A stretch of DNA of 64,000 bases, taken from assembly GCA_963778375.1 (NCBI GenBank), contig CAVZTX010000002.1, positions 62,001-126,000 of the forward strand, read 5' to 3'. Positions within the stretch are counted from its first letter, which is position 1, and each line of letters starts with the position of its first letter. The notes under the pieces are model-generated. The model saw nothing but the letters and a program-made list of their open reading frames with translations, was not told where the DNA came from and did no database searches. The translations under genes were made by a program, and so were the position numbers. Shown piece after piece: positions 19,970 to 28,060 of the stretch. Origin of the DNA: CAVZTX01 sp963778375. GTDB taxonomy: Bacteria; Chloroflexota; Ktedonobacteria; Ktedonobacterales; Ktedonobacteraceae.

Positions 19970-20034
19970 CAGCATATCTCGTTTAACGGTACGTTACGAG
20001 CGATTTTGCTGAAAGTAATGAGGGAAGTATGTCC

Positions 20035-20136
20035 ATGAGTATGAGCAATCACTGTTCTCATACTTTGATTTCGAGCCAGCAGGTACACCAAATCGATTGG
20101 AGGTTTGGTTTGCTCGACATGCCTTTCAGCACATAA
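20035..20136 (+). CDS. Possible leader peptide, 33 residues
   Basis: An ATG at 20035, nine bases after AGGGA, opens a 33-codon reading frame (MSMSNHCSHTLISS...) that ends with TAA at 20134-20136, eighteen bases before the terminator stem. It spans both the first hairpin and the antiterminator segment. Translation could therefore control which structure forms. There is no homology support, and it may be fortuitous. Confidence 0.3.
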   Translation: MSMSNHCSHTLISSQQVHQIDWRFGLLDMPFST

Positions 20137-20153
20137 AAGCAGACGCTACACGT

Positions 20154-20186
20154 CGCCAGACCTCTTGAAGGTCTGGCGATTTTTTT
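20154..20186 (+). terminator. Intrinsic terminator in the LysE leader
   Basis: A perfect 10-bp stem CGCCAGACCT/AGGTCTGGCG closes a five-base loop and is followed by ATTTTTTT. It stops transcription 67 bases before the exporter start codon unless the upstream antiterminator forms. Confidence 0.85.
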
Positions 20187-20252
20187 GTGCGTTGTAGTTC
20201 TGCATTGACTTGACTGTAAGGGCCAATTTATCGGCTAAAGGAGAGAAAGAAA

Positions 20253-20867
20253 ATGGATGTAAGTTTCTTTGTACGAGGGCTGTTGATTGGCCTTTCTATA
20301 GCTGCTGTGGTTGGGCCGATGAGTATTCTATGCATCAACCGTACGTTGAACTTTGGACAACGTCATGGCTTGATTTCTGGACTGGGTATAGCTACGGCTG
20401 ACGCGATATACGGGAGCATTGCAGCGTTTGGAGTGACGGTAATTGCAAGTTTCCTGGTTAGTCAGCACATCTGGATTAGCCTGATTGGTGGACTGTTTCT
20501 TGTCTACCTGGGTATTAAGACGATTTTGAGCCGGCCAGCAGAACGAGCAGCCACGGCTAAAACGACTAGGGTTTTTGGCGCGTATGCCTCGACGTTGCTG
20601 TTGACGCTGACCAATCCGCTGACCATCCTCTCATTCGCGGCGATTTTCGCGGGTATTGGCGTGGGTGGGGCAAGTAAAAGCTACCTTTCTGCAGCTATAG
20701 TGGTGCTGGGGGTGTTTTTCGGCTCGGCTTTGTGGTGGTGCATCTTGACAAGCCTGATCAGCCTGATGCGAGGGAAACTGAATGCGAGTTGGCTGTTGTG
20801 GATCAACCGGATTTCTGGAGGTATTATTGGCATTTTCGGGTTGATTGCATTGCTGAGCTTGAGATGA
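20253..20867 (+). CDS. LysE/RhtB-family amino-acid exporter
   Basis: The 204-residue protein starts at an ATG behind AAAGGAGAGAAAG. It has the six-helix LysE pattern: the first helix FFVRGLLIGLSIAAVVGPMS with the conserved G-P-x-S/C, a second near GLGIATADAIYGSIAAFG (family G-x-x-x-D), and TLTNPLTILSFAAIF with the conserved N-P. The family exports amino acids such as lysine, threonine or homoserine, using the proton gradient. The substrate is not predictable. The structured leader and terminator in front indicate that expression is controlled by attenuation. Confidence 0.85.
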   Translation: MDVSFFVRGLLIGLSIAAVVGPMSILCINRTLNFGQRHGLISGLGIATADAIYGSIAAFGVTVIASFLVSQHIWISLIGGLFLVYLGIKTILSRPAERAATAKTTRVFGAYASTLLLTLTNPLTILSFAAIFAGIGVGGASKSYLSAAIVVLGVFFGSALWWCILTSLISLMRGKLNASWLLWINRISGGIIGIFGLIALLSLR

Positions 20868-20966
20868 TTGAGAGGGGCAAGAGATACAAGTGAAGCATCT
20901 CTCAATGGACAGAGAGATGCTGAGCGAAGCGAAGCATGACAATACCGACCATCCACTATCAGCGGT

Positions 20967-20985
20967 GGCGCGATGAATCGCGTCC
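20967..20985. repeat. Palindromic repeat GGCGCGATGAATCGCGTCC
   Basis: The near-perfect dyad CGCGAT-GA-ATCGCG lies between the LysE exporter and the convergent TauE/SafE gene. It is related to the copy at 16738-16757 and, more distantly, to GGCACGATAAATCGAGCC at 40778-40795 and AGGGCACGATAAATT at 36270-36285. Confidence 0.6.
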
Positions 20986-21041
20986 AACAACTACCTCGAT
21001 CAATTTTTTAATCCCCATCAGCGGCCATAAGGTATTCCGCA

Positions 21042-22382
21042 TCAAAATGGGCCAATGCCTATACCGTGCAGGATCATCTCGAGTGCGCTCAGGGCGATTA
21101 CTGGTATGAAGATGAAACGTAGGGTTTTGTTGCTCATGCGGGTGAGCAGATGTGCGCCTACCAGTGCGCCGATGAGGACGCCGAGAGCGACGGGGGCGGC
21201 GACCAGTGGGGGAATATCGCCACGCGAAAAGTAGATGCCTGCGCTGGCGGCGGCTGTGACACCAATCATAAAATTGCTTGTGGTGGTCGAGACTTTGAGG
21301 GGCAGACGCATAAAGGCATCGAGGGCCAGGACTTTAAAGGTGCCGCTACCGATGCCGAGCAGTCCTGAAATGAGTCCAGCGACATACATCATTGCCAAGC
21401 CGAATGGAGTGCGCGTGACCTGGTAGGAGACATCTCGTCCTAGACAGCGATCTGGATAGGAACTTGAGAGATGGAGCCACTTCGACCAACGATCATCCTT
21501 GACTCCCTGTGGCAATTCTTCTCCGATCTTGAAGACTAAGGGGGCGGCAGAGATCAGCAGAATAACGCCGAAGATTACGGAGAGCAGGCTGGGTGCGAGC
21601 AGACCGGCCAGGAATGCGCCGCTGATCGCGCCGACTGTGGTAGCGAGCTCAAGGAACATGCCAACACGGATGTTGGTCAGGTGGTCACGCACATAGGCTG
21701 CCGCTGCACCACTTGAGGTGGCGATAACGGAGATGATACTTGCCCCGATAGCGAAGTAAATCGGAAATCCAAAGACGAGGGTTAGTAAAGGAACAATCAA
21801 CACGCCTCCACCTAGTCCTACAAGTGAACCAAGCAATCCTGCCGCAATCGCGCCCATAAAAATGAGTAGAACGACGCTTAAAGAAAAGTGCAAATGTGAA
21901 ATGCCCGTGTGTTGCTGGCTGGGAGCCGTATTGCCAAGAAAAAAGATGCTGAATAGCAGGATAGCCAGGACTATAAACGTAATTACGACGTACTTGCGAT
22001 CTCGTTCAAGTAAGAAGGTGATAATTGAAACTGCAACACGTAGGACCGGTGTTGCAATGAGAAGCAGCAGGCCAAGTGCGATTACGGCCTGGGGTCGCAA
22101 GATGAGCAAGCCTTGTCCGACTTGACCGAGCGTTTGCGGGAAGGTGAGCAAGCGTTGAAGGGATAGACCACCGGGTTTTAATGGTAAAAGGAATAACCCG
22201 AGTGCAATGATGACTGCGCTGAGTATTACGCCGCCCTGGAGTACCCATCCAATAATGTTGGTGCCAAATGTTTCCTTTCGCGAGGCCGATTTTTGATATT
22301 GCTCCTGGATAGTTTCTTTTGGAAATTGCTTTGCTTCACTTTTACCTAAAAGGGTTGAGGGATAAGAACTATACGTTTTCAT
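21042..22382 (-). CDS. DUF1634-TauE/SafE fusion membrane permease
   Basis: The start is placed at the ATG at 22382 (MKTYSSYPSTLLG). Residues about 40-150 form a three-helix DUF1634 domain (IIGWVLQGGVILSAVIIALG, then AVIALGLLLLIATPVLRVAVS). After a linker helix the rest is a TauE/SafE (TSUP) permease with its two halves, AAGLLGSLVGLGGGVLIVPLL and GLISGLLGIGSGTFKVLALD. TSUP proteins move sulfite or organosulfur anions. DUF1634 is usually a separate gene next to the permease, so this is a natural fusion of partners. The gene is single and intact. Confidence 0.8.
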   Translation of the reverse strand: MKTYSSYPSTLLGKSEAKQFPKETIQEQYQKSASRKETFGTNIIGWVLQGGVILSAVIIALGLFLLPLKPGGLSLQRLLTFPQTLGQVGQGLLILRPQAVIALGLLLLIATPVLRVAVSIITFLLERDRKYVVITFIVLAILLFSIFFLGNTAPSQQHTGISHLHFSLSVVLLIFMGAIAAGLLGSLVGLGGGVLIVPLLTLVFGFPIYFAIGASIISVIATSSGAAAAYVRDHLTNIRVGMFLELATTVGAISGAFLAGLLAPSLLSVIFGVILLISAAPLVFKIGEELPQGVKDDRWSKWLHLSSSYPDRCLGRDVSYQVTRTPFGLAMMYVAGLISGLLGIGSGTFKVLALDAFMRLPLKVSTTTSNFMIGVTAAASAGIYFSRGDIPPLVAAPVALGVLIGALVGAHLLTRMSNKTLRFIFIPVIALSALEMILHGIGIGPF

Positions 22383-22569
22383 TGATATGACCTTAAGAGT
22401 TACTTTGAGAATGAAAGTTAGCCGATACTGGTGGGTGAACACGATGTATCGGCCCTATATTTGTTATTCACCTATTATCATTGTAACTCAGGTTTCTCAT
22501 TCTTACAATACATGTTTAGTATGTTTTCCATAATTTTTAGGAATGTATGTTTCTTGAGTGGTTATTTCT

Positions 22570-23403
22570 TTATTCACTAATTACATGTGTTGGCTGATGT
22601 TGCTCTTGCTTCCATTCCCGAGCGAAGACGAACAATTCTCGGAAGGCGCGGATGATGACGGTGAATTTGGCACCAGTTGCCTTTCCACCTTGACGAGGCA
22701 GATGGTGTACCCCTACCTCTTTATAGGTACACCCAGCTTGTTTCAATCTGAAGAGCAATTCGGCGTTAATCATTGCGCCGCGCGTTTCCAGTGGATGGGT
22801 ATGAAGGAATTCGGTGTGCAAGAGTTTAAAGGCACAGTCGATATCACTTGCGTGCACGCTTAGCACGAGTCTGATCAGCCATTTCCATCCCCAGGCGTTG
22901 AGTTTGCGTATCCAGGAGTCCTGACGATGTATGCGATAGCCGATGACTGCGTCGTATGCATCAATGAAAGGGAAAAACTGAAAGAGATCTCGAATATCAA
23001 ATTGCCCATCGGAGTCCATAAAAAAGGTGAGTTCTTTGGTTGCGGCGGCAAACCCACTCACGAGTGCTGCACCATATCCTTGATTGCTAGCGTGGGAGAC
23101 AAGCCGGACGTGCGGGTCACTTTCGGCCATGGCAGTGACAATGGCTGCAGTCCCATCTGTACTGCCGTCGTTGACGATGATTACTTCGAAGTCTTTGATC
23201 CAACTTTGTAATACGGCGAGAATATCTGAGATGGTAAGTGCGATAGCTTGCTCTTCGTTGTACGCAGGTAGGACGACGGAAAGGCTATGCCTGATGTCAG
23301 GCATGTCTTTGCTCTCATTTCCATAGACTGGCATGCGCTCACCGTGTTCTTGTATGGCAGGATAGCCTGCCAATGATCCCAAACGTTTTTCAGAGATGCC
23401 CAT
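22570..23403 (-). CDS. Family 2 glycosyltransferase (polyprenyl-phosphate sugar synthase type)
   Basis: The ATG at 23403, six bases after GGAG, is preferred to the GTG at 23409. The 277-residue protein has LSVVLPAYNEEQAIALTI, IIVNDGSTDGTAAI, the DxD-type FFMDSDGQFD (metal binding) and DIDCAFKLLHTEFL. It resembles DPM1/YkcC enzymes, which load a sugar onto a polyprenyl phosphate at the inner membrane face; the C-terminal membrane anchors of YkcC are absent. It is the last gene of a four-gene minus-strand unit with GtrA, GT39 and DUF2156, and probably makes the lipid-linked sugar donor for GT39. Confidence 0.8.
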   Translation of the reverse strand: MGISEKRLGSLAGYPAIQEHGERMPVYGNESKDMPDIRHSLSVVLPAYNEEQAIALTISDILAVLQSWIKDFEVIIVNDGSTDGTAAIVTAMAESDPHVRLVSHASNQGYGAALVSGFAAATKELTFFMDSDGQFDIRDLFQFFPFIDAYDAVIGYRIHRQDSWIRKLNAWGWKWLIRLVLSVHASDIDCAFKLLHTEFLHTHPLETRGAMINAELLFRLKQAGCTYKEVGVHHLPRQGGKATGAKFTVIIRAFRELFVFAREWKQEQHQPTHVISE

Positions 23404-23446
23404 ATTCACTCCATTGTGATAAGAGTGCTAATCTATTGCTCTTTCA

Positions 23447-24589
23447 TTATTTTATAAGCCTGACTAATCCGCCTCCGGAGTAGTTGCGTAGACGGAGTAT
23501 CGCCAGTACGATTTTTGGCAAAGCAAGGGTTGTGCTTGTGACGATATAACGGCTTTCCCAGGCCGGATGAAATTTCTGTTTGAAGTTGAAGAGAGAACGG
23601 CGGCTCTCTAACAAATGCAGGCGGTCTGTGACAAAACTGGCAAGCTGGCCTTGACTCAGAGTCATCTCCTGGCGGGTATCCGCCATTGCGACCATGCCGA
23701 GGCTGACTACTTGCGCGCCGCTTGAGCGGAAGCGCTCGATGGCACGCACGAGTAAGAGTTCAATCACTCCTGGGGGCGCATCTGGAGACCTACGCATTAA
23801 ATTGAGTGTCCATCCCCAATCACACATTTCGGCTTCGTTGCCTCTAGCAGTGGCATTTGTTGCTAAAGAACCATAGACGGGTAGAAAGGTTACAAATGCG
23901 CATGGTTCACCTACACTCGTCGTTGCTACCGCGGTCACGACTCGTGGAGTAACTCTATGAGCGATATCTGACGGTAAAGGAATGTTGGTCAGCATATCCC
24001 CCTGTTTAGCAGCATCCGGCAACTCATTCAGCCTTCCCATGCTGAAACCCATCTCCGATGCGTTCTGACCAGCTTTGTGCTCCAACCAGGCGTTTGAGAT
24101 TTGCTCCAGTTGATACATTGCTTCCGTAGAGGGAATCCCTTCGTGCCAATGGATGACCACATTGTCACGTTCGGCGCGCCGAGCGCTAATCCGTACATTC
24201 GCGATAGCCGAGCCATTGAGTGTAAAGACTTGGGGATTTATTATGGCTTCTTCACCAATTTTAAATGCGCGCAATTTGAGGGCACGATATGTTGGCAGAT
24301 GATCGTGGTATGTTTGATAGAAAGCCACGCGCCAATTTCGAAGGGTACAAAAATCAAGGAAGCTACGGGTCACGCGCTCAAATGCCTCGGGTGCGCACAC
24401 CGGGTCACCAAGCACTACTGCGACATTACCCTCCACTCGATAGTTTACCAATCCTTCTTCACCCGGGGCCAGAAAATGCAAGTTCTGTTGGGCCAGACCA
24501 AAGAACGCAAGTGTATGACTGCCATAGTAGCGAGTCAGCTCTGCCTTTGTATCATAGGCCTGAGCAATTTCTTCCTTTGGATAGAGCAT
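23447..24589 (-). CDS. DUF2156 (phosphatidylglycerol lysyltransferase C-domain-like) protein
   Basis: The 380-residue protein has the tandem GNAT-like DUF2156 layout: TLAFFGLAQQNLHFLAPGEEGLVNYRVEG, VVLGDPVCAPEAFERV, RVAFYQTYHD, WLEHKAGQNASEMGFSMGRL and a C-terminal SRRSLFNFKQKFHPAWESRY. In MprF proteins this domain moves an aminoacyl group from tRNA to a phospholipid, neutralising surface charge. Here it lacks the flippase membrane part, so it is a soluble or peripheral form. Its place between GT39 and GT2 genes suggests modification of the same envelope lipid or glycan. Confidence 0.75.
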   Translation of the reverse strand: MLYPKEEIAQAYDTKAELTRYYGSHTLAFFGLAQQNLHFLAPGEEGLVNYRVEGNVAVVLGDPVCAPEAFERVTRSFLDFCTLRNWRVAFYQTYHDHLPTYRALKLRAFKIGEEAIINPQVFTLNGSAIANVRISARRAERDNVVIHWHEGIPSTEAMYQLEQISNAWLEHKAGQNASEMGFSMGRLNELPDAAKQGDMLTNIPLPSDIAHRVTPRVVTAVATTSVGEPCAFVTFLPVYGSLATNATARGNEAEMCDWGWTLNLMRRSPDAPPGVIELLLVRAIERFRSSGAQVVSLGMVAMADTRQEMTLSQGQLASFVTDRLHLLESRRSLFNFKQKFHPAWESRYIVTSTTLALPKIVLAILRLRNYSGGGLVRLIK

Positions 24590-24794
24590 TTATGATACCT
24601 TTCAAAATGTTTTTGCATTCCGAGACATTTTTAGTTTGCCCACAAGGATAGTTAGGGCTGTAAATATGGTTGTATGATTGCCAGGGATGCGATAAAAAGC
24701 GGTGGTTTTGACCATATATACATCCTGTTTAGAAAAAAAGTGCAGGGTTTGGGCATTGACTTATGATGAAATGGTGCCCAAACCCTTATGACGA

Positions 24795-27152
24795 TCACTG
24801 TGCAGCGGCGCAATCATACAACTGGGAGGCACCACCAAAGCCGCCTCCGCCAACACCAGTACCGGAACTGGACGAAGCAGGCTGCCATTGACTTGCTGGC
24901 ACCGACTTACAATGCTGCGTCACCCAGGTTGTCAGAGCGCTCTGTTGCCCGCCAAAGCCACCAGGTCCTGCGGCCAACCCCCCTTGCTTCAAGAATTGCT
25001 GCGCCTGGCTCTTGAGCTGCGCGGGGAGCTGATTAATGATCTGATTAATCGTCTGTTGTGATAGTTGTCGCCCACCTCTGAACGAATTCAATAGGAAGAA
25101 GCGTACTGTGCCATTCGCAACCAGGGATGCCAATTGACTAGTCGTCAGGATAGGATCGCTGCCGGAGAAGCCTCCGAGTGACATCACAGGCTTGTTCGTC
25201 TCGATAATGAGTTGGTCGGCAATGCCCTGTGAACTGGGGACAGCGACCAGGAATTTCGCAGTGCCCTGATTGGCTTCCAGGTAGTTAATCAGCTTCGTAT
25301 TTGTATTGGCAGTTCCATCGTTTCTTCCACCTCCACCAAAGCCACCGAAGTCACCTCCCTGGGGCGGTCCTGCTACCAGGGTATCGCCTTGCTTACTCAG
25401 GAGGATGGGAGTGATGGCCCACACCGTTGGAGCAAGCATCAGGGCGAGCAGTCCAACACCGAGCGCAGGCAGGAGGAAGCGTTCGTTGGGTGCTTTGACA
25501 CGCAGACGAGGGGCGATACGAGCGCCTGCGAGCACTACCACTGCGATGATGCTCAGGACGACTATGATTGGGACCATCCAACTTGCCCACGTTGGATACG
25601 CGCTGAGCAGGTATATCTGCTCGGCTACAGTGGCGACAAGGGCCAGTGGAAGTAGCCAGCCTTTCCAACCACCGTTGCGGAAGTCTTTCCACATGATCAC
25701 CAAGCCGATTCCGAAGAGTGCGGCAATCGCCGGTGCCATCTCTGTCATGTAGTACTGGTGGAAGAAGCCTGCTACACTAAAGAAGATACCCGTTGTGAGC
25801 AGCCAGGTTCCCCATAGTATAAGTGATTTCTGCTGCGGGTCTTCCTGGAAGCGTGGACGCCGCTGCCAGGCAAGAGCCAGTAAGCCCAGGAGCGCTATTG
25901 GTAGGAGCCAAGAGACCTGACTTCCAAGTGCTTCCTGGAAGAGGCGCAACGGACTGGCAGCGCCAGTATTAAAGATCCCGCCAAAACCACCTGCTCCCGG
26001 TTGCTGCCCTGCCCTATTCCTCCCAAAGTTAAATGTTCCTCCATTTCCGTTGGTGGGGGGGGTTCCAGTCGTCGATGAAGTCCCATTCCCGTTTGCTGGT
26101 GGGGTTCCGGTGCTGGTTGATCCTCCACTCCCGTTCGTGGCAGGCGTTCCAGTCGTGGGAGGGGTTCCAGCCGTCGATGAAGTCCCATTCCCACTAGTAG
26201 TATTTCCGGAACTGGTGGTAGTGTTTGTAGGAGCGTTCGGACGCGATCCTCCTCTGAAGCCCCCTCTTCCACCAAATATCCCACCAAGCAGGCGCTCAAT
26301 ACCATTGTAGCCAAGGGCAAGGGTAAGTTCCGAGTTATTCGTGGTCGAGTCAACGTAAGGGCGTTGGGAGGCCGGTGTAAGGTCTACCGCCGCTATCCAG
26401 GAGAACGAGACGGCCAACAGCACCAGCGTAGCTAAGGCCAGGTGCCCGATACGCTTCCAGATGCTCCTAGGGGCTGCGAGCAGGTAGAGGAGTCCGAAGG
26501 CAGGTACGACAAGGTAGGCCTCAAGCATTTTGATGTTGAAGCCGATACCTACGATTACGGCTGACAGCAGCAGCCAGCGTAATTTTCCGGTCTCAGCGGC
26601 ACGTATCACCGCCCATGCTCCTGCAAGGAGGAACACAGCCAGGATGCTATCAATGGTAGTATTGCGATTGGTCACGACGCTAATGGGCATGATCGCCAGG
26701 GCAAGCGCAGCTAACAGACCAGCGACCACACCAAAGTGGCGTCGTACAAGGTAATAGAGCAAGAGTACCGACAGCACCCCGGCGAGTGCCTGGGGCAAGA
26801 GGATACTGAAAGAATTGAAGCCAAAGATCTTGGCGCTGAGCACATCGAACCAGAACCCGACAGGAGGCTTATCGACAGTGACGAAGCCACCTGGATCGTA
26901 GGAGGCGAAAAAGAAATTATGCCAGTTGTCCATCATGCTTCTTATGGCTGGAGGATAGTAACTGCCATAGCCGTTCGCCCCCAACTGGAAGAAGTCCATG
27001 AAGATGGAGATGAGCGTGATTCCTGCTAGCGCCACTTGATGCCAGGCTGGGGGCCAGGAGGGAAGGCGGAAGCGTCTCTCTCTCCTTTTTTGCTCTATAA
27101 CATGTTCAGGTTCGGGTTCAGCCGAAATGATTCTCGGTGCTGTATCAGCCAT
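24795..27152 (-). CDS. GT39-family membrane mannosyltransferase-like protein (YkcB type)
   Basis: The ATG at 27152 follows AGGGAGAAGATACAT and is preferred to the upstream start that overlaps gtrA. The 785-residue protein has about a dozen membrane helices. It also has the GT-C catalytic loop with acidic residues after helix 1 (FFQLGANGYGSYYPPAI, SYDPGGFVTVDKPPVGFWFD). A Gly/Thr/Pro-rich spacer of about 90 residues (bases 25985-26270) and an outward-facing C-terminal domain rich in Gly follow, as in YkcB/ArnT-like enzymes that use polyprenyl-phosphate sugars. It lies 13 bases after gtrA. Confidence 0.85.
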   Translation of the reverse strand: MADTAPRIISAEPEPEHVIEQKRRERRFRLPSWPPAWHQVALAGITLISIFMDFFQLGANGYGSYYPPAIRSMMDNWHNFFFASYDPGGFVTVDKPPVGFWFDVLSAKIFGFNSFSILLPQALAGVLSVLLLYYLVRRHFGVVAGLLAALALAIMPISVVTNRNTTIDSILAVFLLAGAWAVIRAAETGKLRWLLLSAVIVGIGFNIKMLEAYLVVPAFGLLYLLAAPRSIWKRIGHLALATLVLLAVSFSWIAAVDLTPASQRPYVDSTTNNSELTLALGYNGIERLLGGIFGGRGGFRGGSRPNAPTNTTTSSGNTTSGNGTSSTAGTPPTTGTPATNGSGGSTSTGTPPANGNGTSSTTGTPPTNGNGGTFNFGRNRAGQQPGAGGFGGIFNTGAASPLRLFQEALGSQVSWLLPIALLGLLALAWQRRPRFQEDPQQKSLILWGTWLLTTGIFFSVAGFFHQYYMTEMAPAIAALFGIGLVIMWKDFRNGGWKGWLLPLALVATVAEQIYLLSAYPTWASWMVPIIVVLSIIAVVVLAGARIAPRLRVKAPNERFLLPALGVGLLALMLAPTVWAITPILLSKQGDTLVAGPPQGGDFGGFGGGGRNDGTANTNTKLINYLEANQGTAKFLVAVPSSQGIADQLIIETNKPVMSLGGFSGSDPILTTSQLASLVANGTVRFFLLNSFRGGRQLSQQTINQIINQLPAQLKSQAQQFLKQGGLAAGPGGFGGQQSALTTWVTQHCKSVPASQWQPASSSSGTGVGGGGFGGASQLYDCAAAQ
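25985..26270. repeat. Low-complexity coding repeat (GTPPxNG units)
   Basis: Within the GT39 gene, near-identical units encode GTPPTNGNG, GTPPANGNG, GTPATNGSG and TSSTTGT in tandem. On the plus strand the recurring core is GGGGTTCCAG or GGGGTTCCGG. The repeats are in frame and probably vary in number between strains through slippage. Confidence 0.7.
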
Positions 27153-27165
27153 ATGTATCTTCTCC

Positions 27166-27717
27166 CTACGATTTTGTCTGTTGATCCTGTGAGCTACCGG
27201 CAAAGGTCCAGAATCGCATAAAGCTGTATGAGATAACTGTACCAATAGCGATGGCTATAAGTTTTGAGGCGTTGCCCCATAAGGTGGGATTGGCAATCAA
27301 TGGCTGCAACGCCTTACCAGCTAACCAGATGAGAGCACTACTATAAATAACTTCTAGAACCAGGCTTATAGTAAAGCGTACTACTTCTTTTGAGGTTGTT
27401 TTCTGTGTACGTCGAAACGTCCAATATTTGTTCAAGAAAAAACTACTCAATGCGCCGCTAGCATATGCAATGGCATTGTACAACGCTAGAACCTGCACAT
27501 TGTTCGTGGGAAAGCGCCATAGAAGGATATTGAGCATTAACAAATCAAAAAGTGTGTTCGCGCCACCCACAAGGCAATAGCGAAGAAACTGCCTGAATGT
27601 GCTTTTCCATCCATGCAATCGATTGGTATCAGTATCTTGGGCTGCATTGAAAGATTCTTCTTGCGCCTGTATTTCTTTCGTCTCTGTCAAAGACAACGAC
27701 CACTCCTCTCGAAGCAC
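27166..27717 (-). CDS. GtrA-family membrane protein
   Basis: The 183-residue protein has four helices with GtrA signatures: RYCLVGGANTLFDLLMLNIL, YASGALSSFFLNKYWTFRR and a C-terminal VISYSFMRFWTF. GtrA proteins help flip polyprenyl-phosphate-linked sugars across the membrane. It heads a minus-strand operon with the GT39, DUF2156 and GT2 genes, giving a complete set: make the lipid-linked sugar, flip it, transfer it. TATAAT on the minus strand at about 27729-27734 is a possible -10 box. Confidence 0.8.
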   Translation of the reverse strand: MLREEWSLSLTETKEIQAQEESFNAAQDTDTNRLHGWKSTFRQFLRYCLVGGANTLFDLLMLNILLWRFPTNNVQVLALYNAIAYASGALSSFFLNKYWTFRRTQKTTSKEVVRFTISLVLEVIYSSALIWLAGKALQPLIANPTLWGNASKLIAIAIGTVISYSFMRFWTFAGSSQDQQTKS

Positions 27718-28060
27718 TTTAGCTTACCTATTATATTGTACGTGGTCGTTGTCCGAATTTCATGAAAGAAATCTAAAAAGTGTGTAAAGTTTTTACAAAG
27801 TGATCGAACTTGCGTGGGTGGAGTCAAGGAAATGCATTCTTCTAAAGAGTAGCACTTGCCGAAGATCTCAAATATACTTGCTTTAAAGAGCGAACTATGC
27901 GCTGCTCAAGGAAGAAGGATGCATTGCCCACAGCAACATGAAAAGCCCCCTCAGTAATCATTCACAAGCACTGCACGATAGCCCATTTAGCAAGATGGTA
28001 TTTACTGTATTGGTGGTTGTACGTTCAGAGTAATAGGGCTAGTACAGAAGAGCAGAGGAT
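27718..28060. other. Divergent intergenic region
   Basis: No gene is seen. It lies between the leftward gtrA operon and the rightward zinc-ribbon gene and should hold both promoters. No strong consensus promoter could be assigned for the rightward gene. Confidence 0.4.

Larger units (their letters stand above)
19976..20186 (+). ncRNA. Candidate attenuator leader RNA upstream of a LysE-type exporter
   Basis: The predicted transcript of about 210 bases contains a hairpin AGTATGAG/CTCATACT (20038-20045 with 20057-20064), a segment GAGGTTTGG (20100-20108), and an intrinsic terminator (20154-20186). GAGGUUUGG can pair over nine bases (one G-U) with CCAGACCUC (20156-20164), the 5' arm of the terminator, so the two structures exclude each other. 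This is the layout of a riboswitch or ribosome-controlled attenuator for the exporter gene 67 bases downstream. No known class (T-box, lysine, yybP) is recognised. Confidence 0.6.

Noticed and set aside
19976..20186. Identification of the LysE leader as a T-box or lysine riboswitch
   Set aside because: The T-box AGGGTGGNACCGCG block and the lysine-riboswitch core are absent, so only the attenuator layout is claimed.
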